Positions 20,825 to 29,275 of a stretch of DNA of 32,300 nucleotides are shown in pieces (the first letter of the stretch is position 1; each line of letters begins with the position of its first letter). The DNA lies in assembly GCA_905221605.1 (NCBI GenBank), contig CAJNDS010002410.1, positions 337,252-369,551 of the forward strand, written 5' to 3'. A program made the translations under genes and the position numbers. The DNA comes from Symbiodinium natans (taxonomy: Eukaryota > Sar > Dinophyceae > Suessiales > Symbiodiniaceae). The notes under the pieces were generated by a model, which was not told where the DNA came from, searched no databases, and saw only the letters and a program-made list of their open reading frames with translations.

Positions 20825-22500
20825 CGCGGAAGGATGGTCCCCGTTATACACATTGCTCAGGAAGCCCTTGGCACGCCGGCAAATGTTCAAGTCCACCTTG
20901 GCAAGACCGGGCTTGGAACGCGGCTGGGGGGTAACCGCCGGGGTTGGTGGAGGCTGTGCCCGTAGCTGCGCACGAACCCCCGTGCTGGACCGGCAACTGG
21001 GCACTGCCGCCGGCCCAGCAAGGCCTCATCGTTCTCGGCAGCCCCCTCGGTAGCCGCGAGTTCGTTGTTGCCGCGCTGGCAGAAAGGCGTTCCAAGCATG
21101 ACGAGCTCCTGGCCCGTCTCCCCGCCATGCAGGACATGCAGTCCGCGTGGCTGCTACTCCTGCTGTGCACGGCCCCCGGTGCCAGTACCTCCTCCGCACG
21201 GTGCCGCCGAGCGTCACGGACACGCTCGCCATCGAAGACGCCTCAGCCGTTGCGCGTTGCCTCGCCGTCCTCGCCTCTGCGGCGGAGCGTCGGCATGCGG
21301 CTTACAGGGCATCCTGGGCGGACACTGCTGTGGCGCTGAGGGAACACAGTCGCTTCGGTTTTTCCGTTTCTGAGCCTGAACTTTTGCGGCCTGAACTTTT
21401 GCAAGTCTTGCAGCAGCTGCCTGCAAACCGTGTAGTTGTATTAGGATGCCTATCGGGTCGCCCGAGTTCGTTCAGCACCGCCTCCAAAAGCTCTTAGCCC
21501 GACACAGCTCTCTGCTCGAACAACTCCCCGGCTTTGGAGGACGTTCAAGTTGCGTGGTTGTTGTTGTCCTGTTGCGCTGCCCCTCGGGCCCAACATATCC
21601 TCCGCACACTCCCCCCAGCAGCAGTCGTGCAGGACTTCGCCTCCGGGGCACGACCGCGCTATCATCCAGTGCCTTGCCGCTCTCCTGACACCAGCGGAGG
21701 CCGCTGCGTTGCCATTGCTTGCTGTTGCCCGAGCGCAGTTGGCTCTGCAACACGGGGGGTTTGGTCTGCGCAGTGTTGTTCGGCTGGCGCCCGCGGTTTA
21801 TTGGGCATCCAGGGCTGATGCGCTCAAGGTCCTCGCCCGTCGCGAGCCCGCGTTTGCTGAGGGGCTTCTCGAAGGGCAAGGGCCTGTGCGTCCCACTCTG
21901 GCGTCACTTCGGGACTGTACTACCTCACTGTCGGGCTATGGCTATGATGTGCCCGAGTGGTGAACGTTTGCTAGGTCTGACCCGCCGCCCCCACCCGCCG
22001 AGGAGGTCGGCCTCGAGGTTTCTAAAGGATGGCAGCCTGAAGCCTCCAGGGCGGTTGATGACTTTTGTCGCAAGGCCTTGCTCACCGAGCTCGATGAAAC
22101 ATCGGTCGCGCTGCTTGGTTCGCAGTCGGGCCCATACGCTGCTCGCGTCCTCTTTGCCCGGCCCACCTCGCCTGAGCTGCAGCTTCCATCATCGTTCTTC
22201 CATGTTTCTGCGCCAGTTTCGCCTGCCGCTTCCGCTAGCTGCAGCTGCCTGCAGATGCTTGCAGATGCCGCCGGCATCTAAATGACCTTGGGGATCACGT
22301 CGCAGCAAACCCTCGGTCCGGCATCCTCCGCTCCCGCGGAGTTGCGCTCGAGCGCGCCGCAGCCCGCGTCTGTCGAGAGGCCGGGGCAACAGCATGGCAG
22401 CACGTGCTGGTCCGTGATCTCAACGTTGTGCCTGCTCGGCGTGACGAGCGTCGTATCGAAGTCATCGCCAATGCTTCGTGCTCGCATCGGCGCTGGAGCA
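20825..22500 (+). mobile_element. LINE 3' fragment on the plus strand with a duplicated middle segment
   Basis: Pieces in changing frames: AQEALGTPANVQVHLGKTG (about 20846), CWTGNWALPPAQQGLIVLGS (about 20980), MQDMQSAWLLLLLC (about 21130), CQYLLRTVPP, then a second version of the same stretch: LEDVQVAWLLLSCCAAPRAQ and HILRTLPP (about 21530-21610). A long open piece follows at 21550-21963 (ARAQLALQHGGFGLRSVVRL), then ALLTELDETSVALLGSQSGP (about 22080), RLPLPLAAAACRC, ALERAAARVCREAGA and RRIEVIAN to about 22480. This is the same C-terminal block as in the minus-strand fragments. Stops and frameshifts show that it is dead. Confidence 0.75.
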
Positions 22501-22784
22501 CCTTGACAACTACGCAAATTCTGGCTTAACCCTTGCAGTGGCAGAGATGCAAAAAGCGGCTGGCTACGCCCTCACCCAACTCCAGGCCGAGCTCGCAGAC
22601 GGAAATTCAACGTTCTTGTCGCTGCGGAGAGGCGGACCAGGAGCAGGAACGTGTTCGTTCGGTGATAGGCAATGTGACATGCAGTTTTTTGGAACGTTTT
22701 TGACACACAATATAAATCATGCGGGCACGGTTTTTCTTTTCTTCCGATCGCAGATGCCTAAAGAGTGGGGAGCGGGCAGACGTC

Positions 22785-23262
22785 TCACGCCAGGCGGCTG
22801 GCAAGGGCAGGACCCTCTTCCCCATCAAGGTTGGATGTCCCGGCCAAGGGCAAAGCAAGAAGGCTGGCTGCGAAGGACCTGGTCAGTCGGAGTGCGAAGG
22901 CGGACGTGCTGGCAGCACGGGATGGTGGGGGCGCAGGCAGCGGGCGAGCAAGCGGATGAAAGATGCTGCCTCGGCGCTCCACCGACCGACGACTTCAATG
23001 CCGAGAACGACAAGGTGGCAACGCCGCGAGCCGACAAGCTCAGGGTACGTCCGCTCCTTGCTTCGGCGGGCGTGCCCGCCTGCAGTGGTGCCCTCAGGCG
23101 CCGTGACTCCGCAGAGGATGTGAGGGGGGAGACGAGCGTGGTATCGACAGCGACCTGGTCCGGACGCCCTGGCATACGAGCTCTATATCGGATTGATGAT
23201 GGTACTATGTGCAACGCTCCCGTCTTTCTTTGAACTTGCGCGTTGCTGGGGAGTGCTGCCAT
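22785..23262 (-). mobile_element. LINE C-terminal fragment, convergent with the plus-strand copy
   Basis: The minus strand reads RPDQVAVDTTLVSPLTSSAE, then EARSGRTLSLSARG, then after a frame shift LARPLPAPPPSRAASTSAFA, LRLTRSFAASLLALPLAGT and NLDGEEGPALASRLA. This is the extreme C-terminus of the same LINE type (compare ASLLKHPAATE and LHEVLADGK at 14950-15050). It meets the plus-strand fragment tail to tail. Confidence 0.7.
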
Positions 23263-23320
23263 CAGTATGGCGCTCTCCGGTTGTGACGCCGCTGCACAAA
23301 ACGTCTCCTCCCGCAGCTGT
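23190..23320 (+). mobile_element. LINE RT N-terminal scrap
   Basis: In changing frames the plus strand reads FELARCWGVLPSVWRSPVV followed by TPLHK, which fits the start of a LINE RT (P..W+.A.v.PLHK). Nothing recognisable follows. It overlaps the start of the convergent minus-strand fragment, so one may have inserted beside the other. Confidence 0.55.
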
Positions 23321-24640
23321 TTGCCGCTTCTTGCCTCATGGAGGGCATTTCCGGGATGGGTTGCTCAGCCACTAGCTGTTGCACACGCCCTCGGTGAGCC
23401 ATGCGTCGTGGACGGGCACAAGGTAGCCGGGTTGCGTTGAGGCTGGTGGCGGGGAAAACACAAGTTGTCTTTGCGTCTTTGCATCACACCACGTCTCACG
23501 AATGAAAAAGCACTTTTGCGTCCGGTTGGTGTATTGTCATACCCAATTTTGTGCAAGCTGTTGCTGCTTGGAGGTATGGCCCAGCAGCCCCGCTGCATGT
23601 CGCACGGACTTGCATGCGCCCGCACGCACCTTAACTTCATTGCACCCACATGCTGCGACAAAACCTCCGCAAACAATGGCAAGAAAAAACACACGTCGTT
23701 TGCTCTTTGAATGAACACATGTTGCTGCGTATACTGCCAACGCAAAAAGGCGACATCAGCTGCTGTAACTGGTGCGCGAAAGTCGGACCTTCCAGCGAGC
23801 ATGCACGCAACAGGGGTGTGCCCGCTTTTCCCACTTTGAAGGGATGTGTCTGGATGCTGCAGCTTGCGCTTGTCCCTTGATTAGTCTTGAAACGGGAAAC
23901 GTGCGGAGGGTGGGCCGTGGCAACTTTCATTACGGCAAGCAGCCCACGCACCTCTGCACACAAAGTGGGCTGCACACACTGATGCTGCTAAGCTGCAACA
24001 TGCGGGCACCATCAAGTTTTTCAGGTAGCGCGAAGGACATATGCCCAAACAAACCGAACAGAGGCCTTTAAACCTCAAAGCCTCCCAGGTTTGTGGCAAC
24101 ATTCTGATACAGTTCCGTTAGCTGCCGCAAGAAAGTGCCGCTTGTTTTTGTCTCGCCGTTACCTCGAAATTTATGCCAAATCCAAGGAAAAGAGTCACTG
24201 TCAGCCTAAATGTTTTCAAAAACAGTTTCACCTGGGATTAGAACCAACGCCGATGCGACGGTGGCAACCAGCATCCGCAGCCGGATTCGTGGGACCAGCA
24301 ATGCTGCCGGCAATTTCTCTCCCGCGAGGCGGCGTGGCGCCAAGCTTCTTGTCGGAAGCGTTTGGATTTCCATCATTTGTTCGTCCCAATGAAAAGTTAC
24401 TCTGCTTTTTGGGGTTTTGCAAAAAAGAACATTCGGCTCCAAAATGTGCCTTCCAGTGACAGTTTTTTACCTTTGCACGATCACGCTTGCGCAAGGACTG
24501 CTTCTGCAACCTCGCTTGTAGACAGAATAGCTCATGTTGCACCCTGAAGTTGATAGGTCTGAAAAGATGCCTCGTCGACCAAGCCACATGATTCATCGAG
24601 TTATGATGAATCACCACAACCAACCGCAGGACGACAGGAA
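23321..24640. other. Non-repetitive stretch with no assignable gene
   Basis: Frames on both strands reach 138 codons (24228-24644 minus) but show no motif. A plus-strand frame at 24091-24459 is also open. No RNA gene was recognised. Confidence 0.35.
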
Positions 24641-24654
24641 ACAAGGGGCGGCAC

Positions 24655-25070
24655 CCCCCCCCAACCCCCGTTTTTTGATCACGTCAGAAAAAATTTTGTT
24701 GTCATAAATGATAATTTCCTAATACGTCTCTACTCTTCTGATTTTCGAATAATGAGCACAAGAAACAAGAACAAGAAACGAGTGGGGTGGAAATTAGACT
24801 CATTTTCTACTTCTCTACTGCAAATGGCGGGGGCTTCCCCCCCCCCCCCCCCCAACCCCCCTCTTTTTGGGAACAAGCAAAGGGTGCGGGGGGGGGCCGC
24901 TTTTTGATTATGTCAGACATGTTGTCATTTAAATTATGATCTTCTATTATTCTCTACTCCTCTGACTTTCGAACAATGAACACAAGAAACAACAACAAAA
25001 AACGAGAAGGGGTGGAATTTAGGTTAATTCTCTACTTTTCTACTGCAAATGGGGCCTGCGCCTTGGGAAA
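24655..25070. repeat. Diverged tandem repeat, period about 225 bp, with poly-C/G runs
   Basis: Unit 1 (about 24669-24835) and unit 2 (about 24899-25055) share, in order, TTTTTTGAT, GTCAGA, TTGTCAT, CTCTACTC, TTTCGAA, AATGA.CACAAGAAACAA, GTGGAA, TTCTCTACT or near variants, and CTACTGCAAATGG. An 18-nt C run (24837-24854) lies between them. Later, partial echoes at 25697-25790 (CTCTACTCCTCTGAT, CGCATAATGAACACC, CGAATAACGAACACG) show that the family is dispersed locally. Confidence 0.75.
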
Positions 25071-25790
25071 AACAAGCAAAATGGGAGGATGCCCCCCCCC
25101 GATGCCATTTTTTTTTGTAATTTAAATCAAAAGTCTTTAAGTTTTCACAATGGTTCCCAATCTATTCCAAATTACGTTCAATAAAGAATCTAGATCACAT
25201 TAACTCTGTACGAGGACGCTCCCTTCTTTTTTCCACGGTCAGGCAAATCGGTAAAGAAAACTCCGAGGGTGGGAGGGCGGGTGAAAAAGTTTAGCATAGC
25301 TCAGCACTAGCATTGTCCATGTCTGCGTACATCATGGACTGCCCTGCAATGTGTGCCAGTGCGAAACGAGCCATGCTGAGAGAACGGCGCGGCGTATTAT
25401 TCTCAACATCAATCTACAAATCACCGGTAAATCCCAACTTCAGGGGCCTCAAAATGTAGTCTAGCTGGGAGACTACATTTGGCTGCCTGTTCAGGTGCAA
25501 CATGGGATTTCAAACACATACAGTCCGGATCACAAGGGTGCCTCCAGTGGTCTGCGAAGCACCTTTAAACGGCATGAACGTGTGCGGAGTTCGAAACTAA
25601 GTTTGGAAAGATTTTGGAATCATTGCTCAGCTAAGGCGGCTGCTATGAAAACAGAAAGACAACTTTGTCGCTTCGCGAAGACGCCTTCTCTATTGATTCT
25701 CTACTCCTCTGATGTCTAATTTTCGCATAATGAACACCACTCTACTTCTTCTCTAATTGTCGAATAACGAACACGAAAAATAGAAACAAG
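25071..25790. other. Non-coding stretch, AT-richer, one plus-strand open frame
   Basis: A plus-strand frame at 25495-25719 (74 codons) has no motif. The final 90 bases belong to the dispersed tandem-repeat family described upstream. I see no gene. Confidence 0.35.
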
Positions 25791-26046
25791 ATGAAGCCCC
25801 CTTCAGCTCGAAGGCTCCTGAAGGTGAGCATGAAGGCCCCTTCGTCCTCACTTCGAAGCTTTTGACTGGAAGGCTTCGAAAGCTTTAGAAGTGAGGACGA
25901 GGGGGGCGTCGAAGGCTGCAAGGGAAGGAGAAAGAGGGGCTTCGAAGGCTTCAAAGGCTTCAAAAGAAGGGCAAAGCGGGCTTCGTCTTCCCCTTCGAAG
26001 TTTCCGAAGCTGAAAGGTCGAAGGGGGGCTTCGAAGCTTGAAAGCC
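25791..26046. repeat. CTTCGAAG-rich repeat block with an inverted repeat
   Basis: The block contains many copies of the palindromic core TTCGAA with AAGGCTTC flanks (for example 25851-25858, 25874-25879, 25948-25953, 25995-26000, 26030-26035). Inside it, TCGTCCTCACTTC (25842-25854) and its exact reverse complement (25888-25900) form 13-bp arms around 33 nt, which themselves contain a partly complementary GAAGCTTTT/AAAGCTTT pair. The open minus-strand frame across it (25742-26143) is a low-complexity product of the repeat. Confidence 0.75.
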
Positions 26047-26499
26047 TTTTCTGGTAATCAAAATGCGGGGAGGTTAAAAGGGACCCCCCCCCGGTTTGCT
26101 TGTTGTTCTCGGGCGGCGGGGGGTTGGCGGGGCACAGCCCCATTTAGAAGTAGAGAAATGATCAAAAGTAAGGGTTTGCGGGCACATGCGCTCAGTCAAC
26201 ACTTTGTGTTCGTTTGTCACATAGTGCGTGAGTATCCCATGTAGGAGCATGAACAGCCGAAGTAGGACAGTCACAGAAAAGCATGAAACCACGCACGTTT
26301 GTCCGACAGGCTTAAGCACCGCCCCCAGTGCGAGAGCAGGAAAAGTTAGACCGAGTCCGTTTTGTTTCGTAGAGTGGGAAGATGGCTGTAGACGCCATGA
26401 TTTTCAACATGGTAGCGGAGCTCCCTGGATCAGACCCTTTGGGAGCGATGAAGTTACCAGAAGAATATAGAGAGAATGGTGATCGCAATGGCTGCCCTG
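26047..26499. other. Flank of the retroelement, no assignable gene
   Basis: Plus-strand frames 26038-26244 and 26228-26470 have no motif. The sequence ends at the outer edge of the 238-bp repeat. I found no obvious target-site duplication, and the other end of the element is outside the window. Confidence 0.4.
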
Positions 26500-26737
26500 T
26501 TATTGTTCAAAACCGTGCTTGTTATGAAATGTCATGTCGTGTTTGAACACTTCAAGCATGACACAATCTTCATCAAGCAACATGCATTCTGCTCACATCA
26601 CTCGCTCTCGTTCGAATCTTTTCACGTTGTGGGGAAACAGTACCGAGCACGGCTGGTTGGATCTCGATCCCTCCTGTAAGACCCAAGACTGTTGTTGAGT
26701 CTCGAAATGTCCTGTGAGACACAGGGCTCCTTTCCCC
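26500..26737 (-). repeat. 238-bp direct repeat, outer copy (B2-like)
   Basis: Identical base for base to 27571-27808, offset exactly 1071. On the minus strand it starts GGGGAAAGGAGCCCTGTGTC and ends TTTTGAACAATAA, so it lacks the TG...CA ends of a standard LTR. Identity stops abruptly on both sides. Confidence 0.97.
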
Positions 26738-26832
26738 TTCGAGAGGAAAATACAGCTAACTCACGGCCTCTCACATGTTCGGCCTAAGTGTGACGGCCTG
26801 AACAGGATATCCATGTGGTTCAGAACGACAGT

Positions 26833-27078
26833 TCAAGAAGTTTCTGGCTGTCTCTGAGAGCTTGACGAGGCAGCTTCACTCGGTTGCTCCAAGTCAGGCG
26901 CAGGGTTCACAAACTGCCACTGAGACTGACGAGCTGCAACAGCCTCCTGTTGCCGCATCTCACGGTCTGCCATGAGGTCGTCCCATGCCTCAGCCACCTT
27001 CATGAGGGAATCCATATTCAAAGAGTGAAGCCACACCCGAAAATCATTTAGCTGATCGCGCGTCAACGACCGCGCCAT
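26833..27078 (-). CDS. Small ORF (81 aa) between the 238-bp repeats
   Basis: Read from the ATG at 27078: MARSLTRDQLNDFRVWLHSL, then NMDSLMKVAEAWDDLMADRE, and an acidic/Gln/Ser tail ending RQPETS. The frame extends upstream to 27210 without a stop, but the 27078 ATG gives a compact helical, charged protein. I do not recognise a family. If the 833-bp segment is a terminal copy of the element's 5' end (A2 of an A1-ORFs-B1-A2-B2 element), this could be a leader ORF or the gag N-terminus. If not, it is the only gene of a 1.3-kb non-autonomous element. Confidence 0.5.
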   Translation of the reverse strand: MARSLTRDQLNDFRVWLHSLNMDSLMKVAEAWDDLMADREMRQQEAVAARQSQWQFVNPAPDLEQPSEAASSSSQRQPETS

Positions 27079-27523
27079 GAAGAGTGCTGAGAAAAGTACA
27101 GCGATGAAAAGAGCGAGACTCGAGCCTTTATGCGTCAAGCAAACAAGCGGAACTGTCACCACATGAAGTAAGGCCCGCACTAACAAGGGTTCCTGATTGC
27201 ACACGCTCATTGAGCTGCCTGGTCCCTTACCGGATACTTCGTATGCACACGAGTCCTCTCCTGACGTGGTTGCGAAAACGTTTACATTAGTTTACAAGGG
27301 CGGCGAGGGTGGGTTTTTCGAAAACAATCTATCAGCTTCTAAGAGCACTTTCCGGGCATCCTGCCCTCTGAGAGGTCCCGCTGCGACGGGTGTATAAGTA
27401 AATACAAATCCTGCATGAACAAGCATAAAACTGATCAAGCATTGGAAATAAGTTGTGCAAAAAGGCAAGCACTGAAACAACAAGCAAATGTTTTGTTCAC
27501 CACAACATTTTGATGTTGTTTCC

Positions 27524-27582
27524 TTTGAACAATAAAGCTCTATCTTCTCCAGGCATTCGAAGAACGATACTTATTGTTCAAA
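27524..27582. repeat. 12-bp inverted repeat at the B1/A2 junction
   Basis: TTTGAACAATAA (27524-27535) and its exact complement TTATTGTTCAAA (27571-27582), separated by 35 nt. The right arm is the first 12 bases of the inner 238-bp repeat. The left arm lies outside it and has no partner next to the outer copy. Confidence 0.85.
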
Positions 27583-27808
27583 ACCGTGCTTGTTATGAAA
27601 TGTCATGTCGTGTTTGAACACTTCAAGCATGACACAATCTTCATCAAGCAACATGCATTCTGCTCACATCACTCGCTCTCGTTCGAATCTTTTCACGTTG
27701 TGGGGAAACAGTACCGAGCACGGCTGGTTGGATCTCGATCCCTCCTGTAAGACCCAAGACTGTTGTTGAGTCTCGAAATGTCCTGTGAGACACAGGGCTC
27801 CTTTCCCC
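27571..27808 (-). repeat. 238-bp direct repeat, inner copy (B1-like)
   Basis: Perfect copy of 26500-26737. It begins 18 nt past the stop of the RT-RNase H frame, so it forms the immediate 3' flank of the coding part. An inverted repeat of its first 12 bases lies at 27524-27535. Confidence 0.97.
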
Positions 27809-27826
27809 ATTCACCTGAGCCGTGTG

Positions 27827-29266
27827 TCAAACCTTCAGTTTCGAGGCCCTCTTCACAATCGCCGAAACGATCCTCCTCGCTTCATGCGATTCGTCCTTGA
27901 ATCCTAACTTCCTAACCAAATCAAGTTGGAACCTTGAAGGTTGATCTGCAAGATTCGCTGGGGAGGCAACTCTTGCATACCACGGTAGAAATCCGTGAAC
28001 ATATTCCAGGAAGTTTGCTTCATCCACCAACATTCCAGCAACTCCTTTCTTAGCAGATCCCGAGATGTAGGCGTGTCGGGCCGCATCATTGTCGAGGTAG
28101 ATGATTACCCCAGTTCCAGCAGTCGCTCCATGCTGGGAATACGATTCAGCAAAGGCTGCAGTCTGGCCTGTTAGCAACTTCAAACCAACCAAAACCCCAA
28201 GCATTTCCAGCTCATAGATAATGGTTTGCTCATCCTCCGTAGATAGCACTTGAGTCTGGATTTCCGAGATCGGAACACTGAAGAATGACAGCGCTGTCCC
28301 ACTCCCCGTAAGGAGCACACCACCTAATCCACCAGACCTTGTCTCGGTTTCGAAGGCTGCATCGGTGAGTATCATAAACGATCTGCACGACACCTGTCCC
28401 ACTAGCCTGGGCTGAGCAGCGTCTAAGAACTTGCAGAACTCTTCCAAAAGGTCTTTAGTGTATCCCGGAATTTTCCGCCTCCCACCATAGGCATGTCTCG
28501 TGATCTCAACCAGACACCTCCTGCCTAACCTTCCGAAGAACTGAGCTTGTGCAAACTGTAATCGGCCCCTCAGTTGCAGGGCCTCCTTCTGACCCATCAA
28601 ACCATTCTCCAGGTGACCTCTGATGGCTGTGACCAACTCTCGACGCCTTCGTTCGGTGTTCTTAACTTTCAGGACCCCTGTCCCTGTTTGGTCCAGCTCA
28701 AACAAAACGCCCAAAGCTTCGAAACTTGTGCTCCACTCCGTAGTCTTGTCTGATGACAGCTTCCAACCCAATAGTTTCATGACCTCATCAAAGGTATACC
28801 CACATGAACTCCTGTCACCGCTCAATGCGAGGAGAACAAAGTCGTCAAAGTAATTCGTCGTAGGGATTCTGGCTCCTTTCACCAGGATCGTCCAAAGAGC
28901 CCTCGCAACCCTCAAGAAGAAGTATACTGCTTTCGTGGAACCAAAAGGTACCGCCAGTTGCTGGAATAATTTGGGCTTCCCCTCGATCGGGTCGTACACT
29001 GCTAAGTATGAAAATCTTAAACTCTCATCTGAAATGGCCAACTGTCGATAGGCGCTTTTCAGGTCAGCCGTCTTCCCGAAGAGTTCCAACAGTCCTTTTT
29101 TCCTAGCTGCCTTCGATAGCTTGGTAATTAGGAGTGCGATCTCGTCAATTGAATGTGTAACAGGTTTCTCGGAGACGGTAACCGTGTCGTTAATGAGACT
29201 GGAAGAGTAGTTGTCAATAGGTCGGAGTTTGCCTCCCTGCATCAGAGGGAAACGGGAACTCACCAA
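27827..29266 (-). CDS. Reverse transcriptase - RNase H (479 codons, intact)
   Basis: RT signatures from the upstream side: GGKLRPIDNYSSS (residues 12-24), the motif-A region FGKTADLKSAYRQLA with catalytic Asp68, LAVPFGSTKAVYFFLRVARA, motif C NYFDDFVLLA with Asp141-Asp142, and LLGWKLSSDKT. RNase H follows with all four expected acidic residues in order: Asp302 (ILTDAAFE), Glu352 or 354 (YELEMLGVL), Asp392 (IYLDNDAARHAY) and Asp441 (NLADQPSR). It ends about 38 residues later, so no integrase or recombinase is fused. The first codon at 29266 is TTG, not ATG, and the frame continues upstream, so this is the 3' part of a longer polyprotein joined to the preceding ORF by a frame change. Confidence 0.95.
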   Translation of the reverse strand: MVSSRFPLMQGGKLRPIDNYSSSLINDTVTVSEKPVTHSIDEIALLITKLSKAARKKGLLELFGKTADLKSAYRQLAISDESLRFSYLAVYDPIEGKPKLFQQLAVPFGSTKAVYFFLRVARALWTILVKGARIPTTNYFDDFVLLALSGDRSSCGYTFDEVMKLLGWKLSSDKTTEWSTSFEALGVLFELDQTGTGVLKVKNTERRRRELVTAIRGHLENGLMGQKEALQLRGRLQFAQAQFFGRLGRRCLVEITRHAYGGRRKIPGYTKDLLEEFCKFLDAAQPRLVGQVSCRSFMILTDAAFETETRSGGLGGVLLTGSGTALSFFSVPISEIQTQVLSTEDEQTIIYELEMLGVLVGLKLLTGQTAAFAESYSQHGATAGTGVIIYLDNDAARHAYISGSAKKGVAGMLVDEANFLEYVHGFLPWYARVASPANLADQPSRFQLDLVRKLGFKDESHEARRIVSAIVKRASKLKV

Positions 29267-29275
29267 CAGCCTTTG
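29260..29275 (-). other. Junction of ORF2 and RT in the -1 frame
   Basis: ORF2 reads CCC AAA GGC TGT TGG TGA. The RT frame reads CAA AGG CTG TTG GTG AGT TCC. Slipping back one base anywhere between CCC and TGG joins LPKGCW to VSSRFPLMQGG, which is what the family's continuous polyprotein would predict. The sequence has no canonical X-XXY-YYZ slippery heptamer, so a single-base loss in this copy is as likely as programmed shifting. Confidence 0.6.

Noticed and set aside
24837-24854. CRISPR-like or regulatory role for the poly-C runs and tandem units
   Set aside because: The units diverge along their whole length with no constant repeat and variable spacer, and the genome is eukaryotic.
25742-26143. 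Minus-strand 133-codon ORF rich in Pro, Ser and Leu
   Set aside because: The composition follows directly from the CTTCGAAG repeat block; no sign of selection as protein.
26500-27808. Calling the two 238-bp repeats ordinary LTRs of the RT element
   Set aside because: Both copies are downstream of RT-RH, neither has TG...CA ends, and the coding region is not between them.
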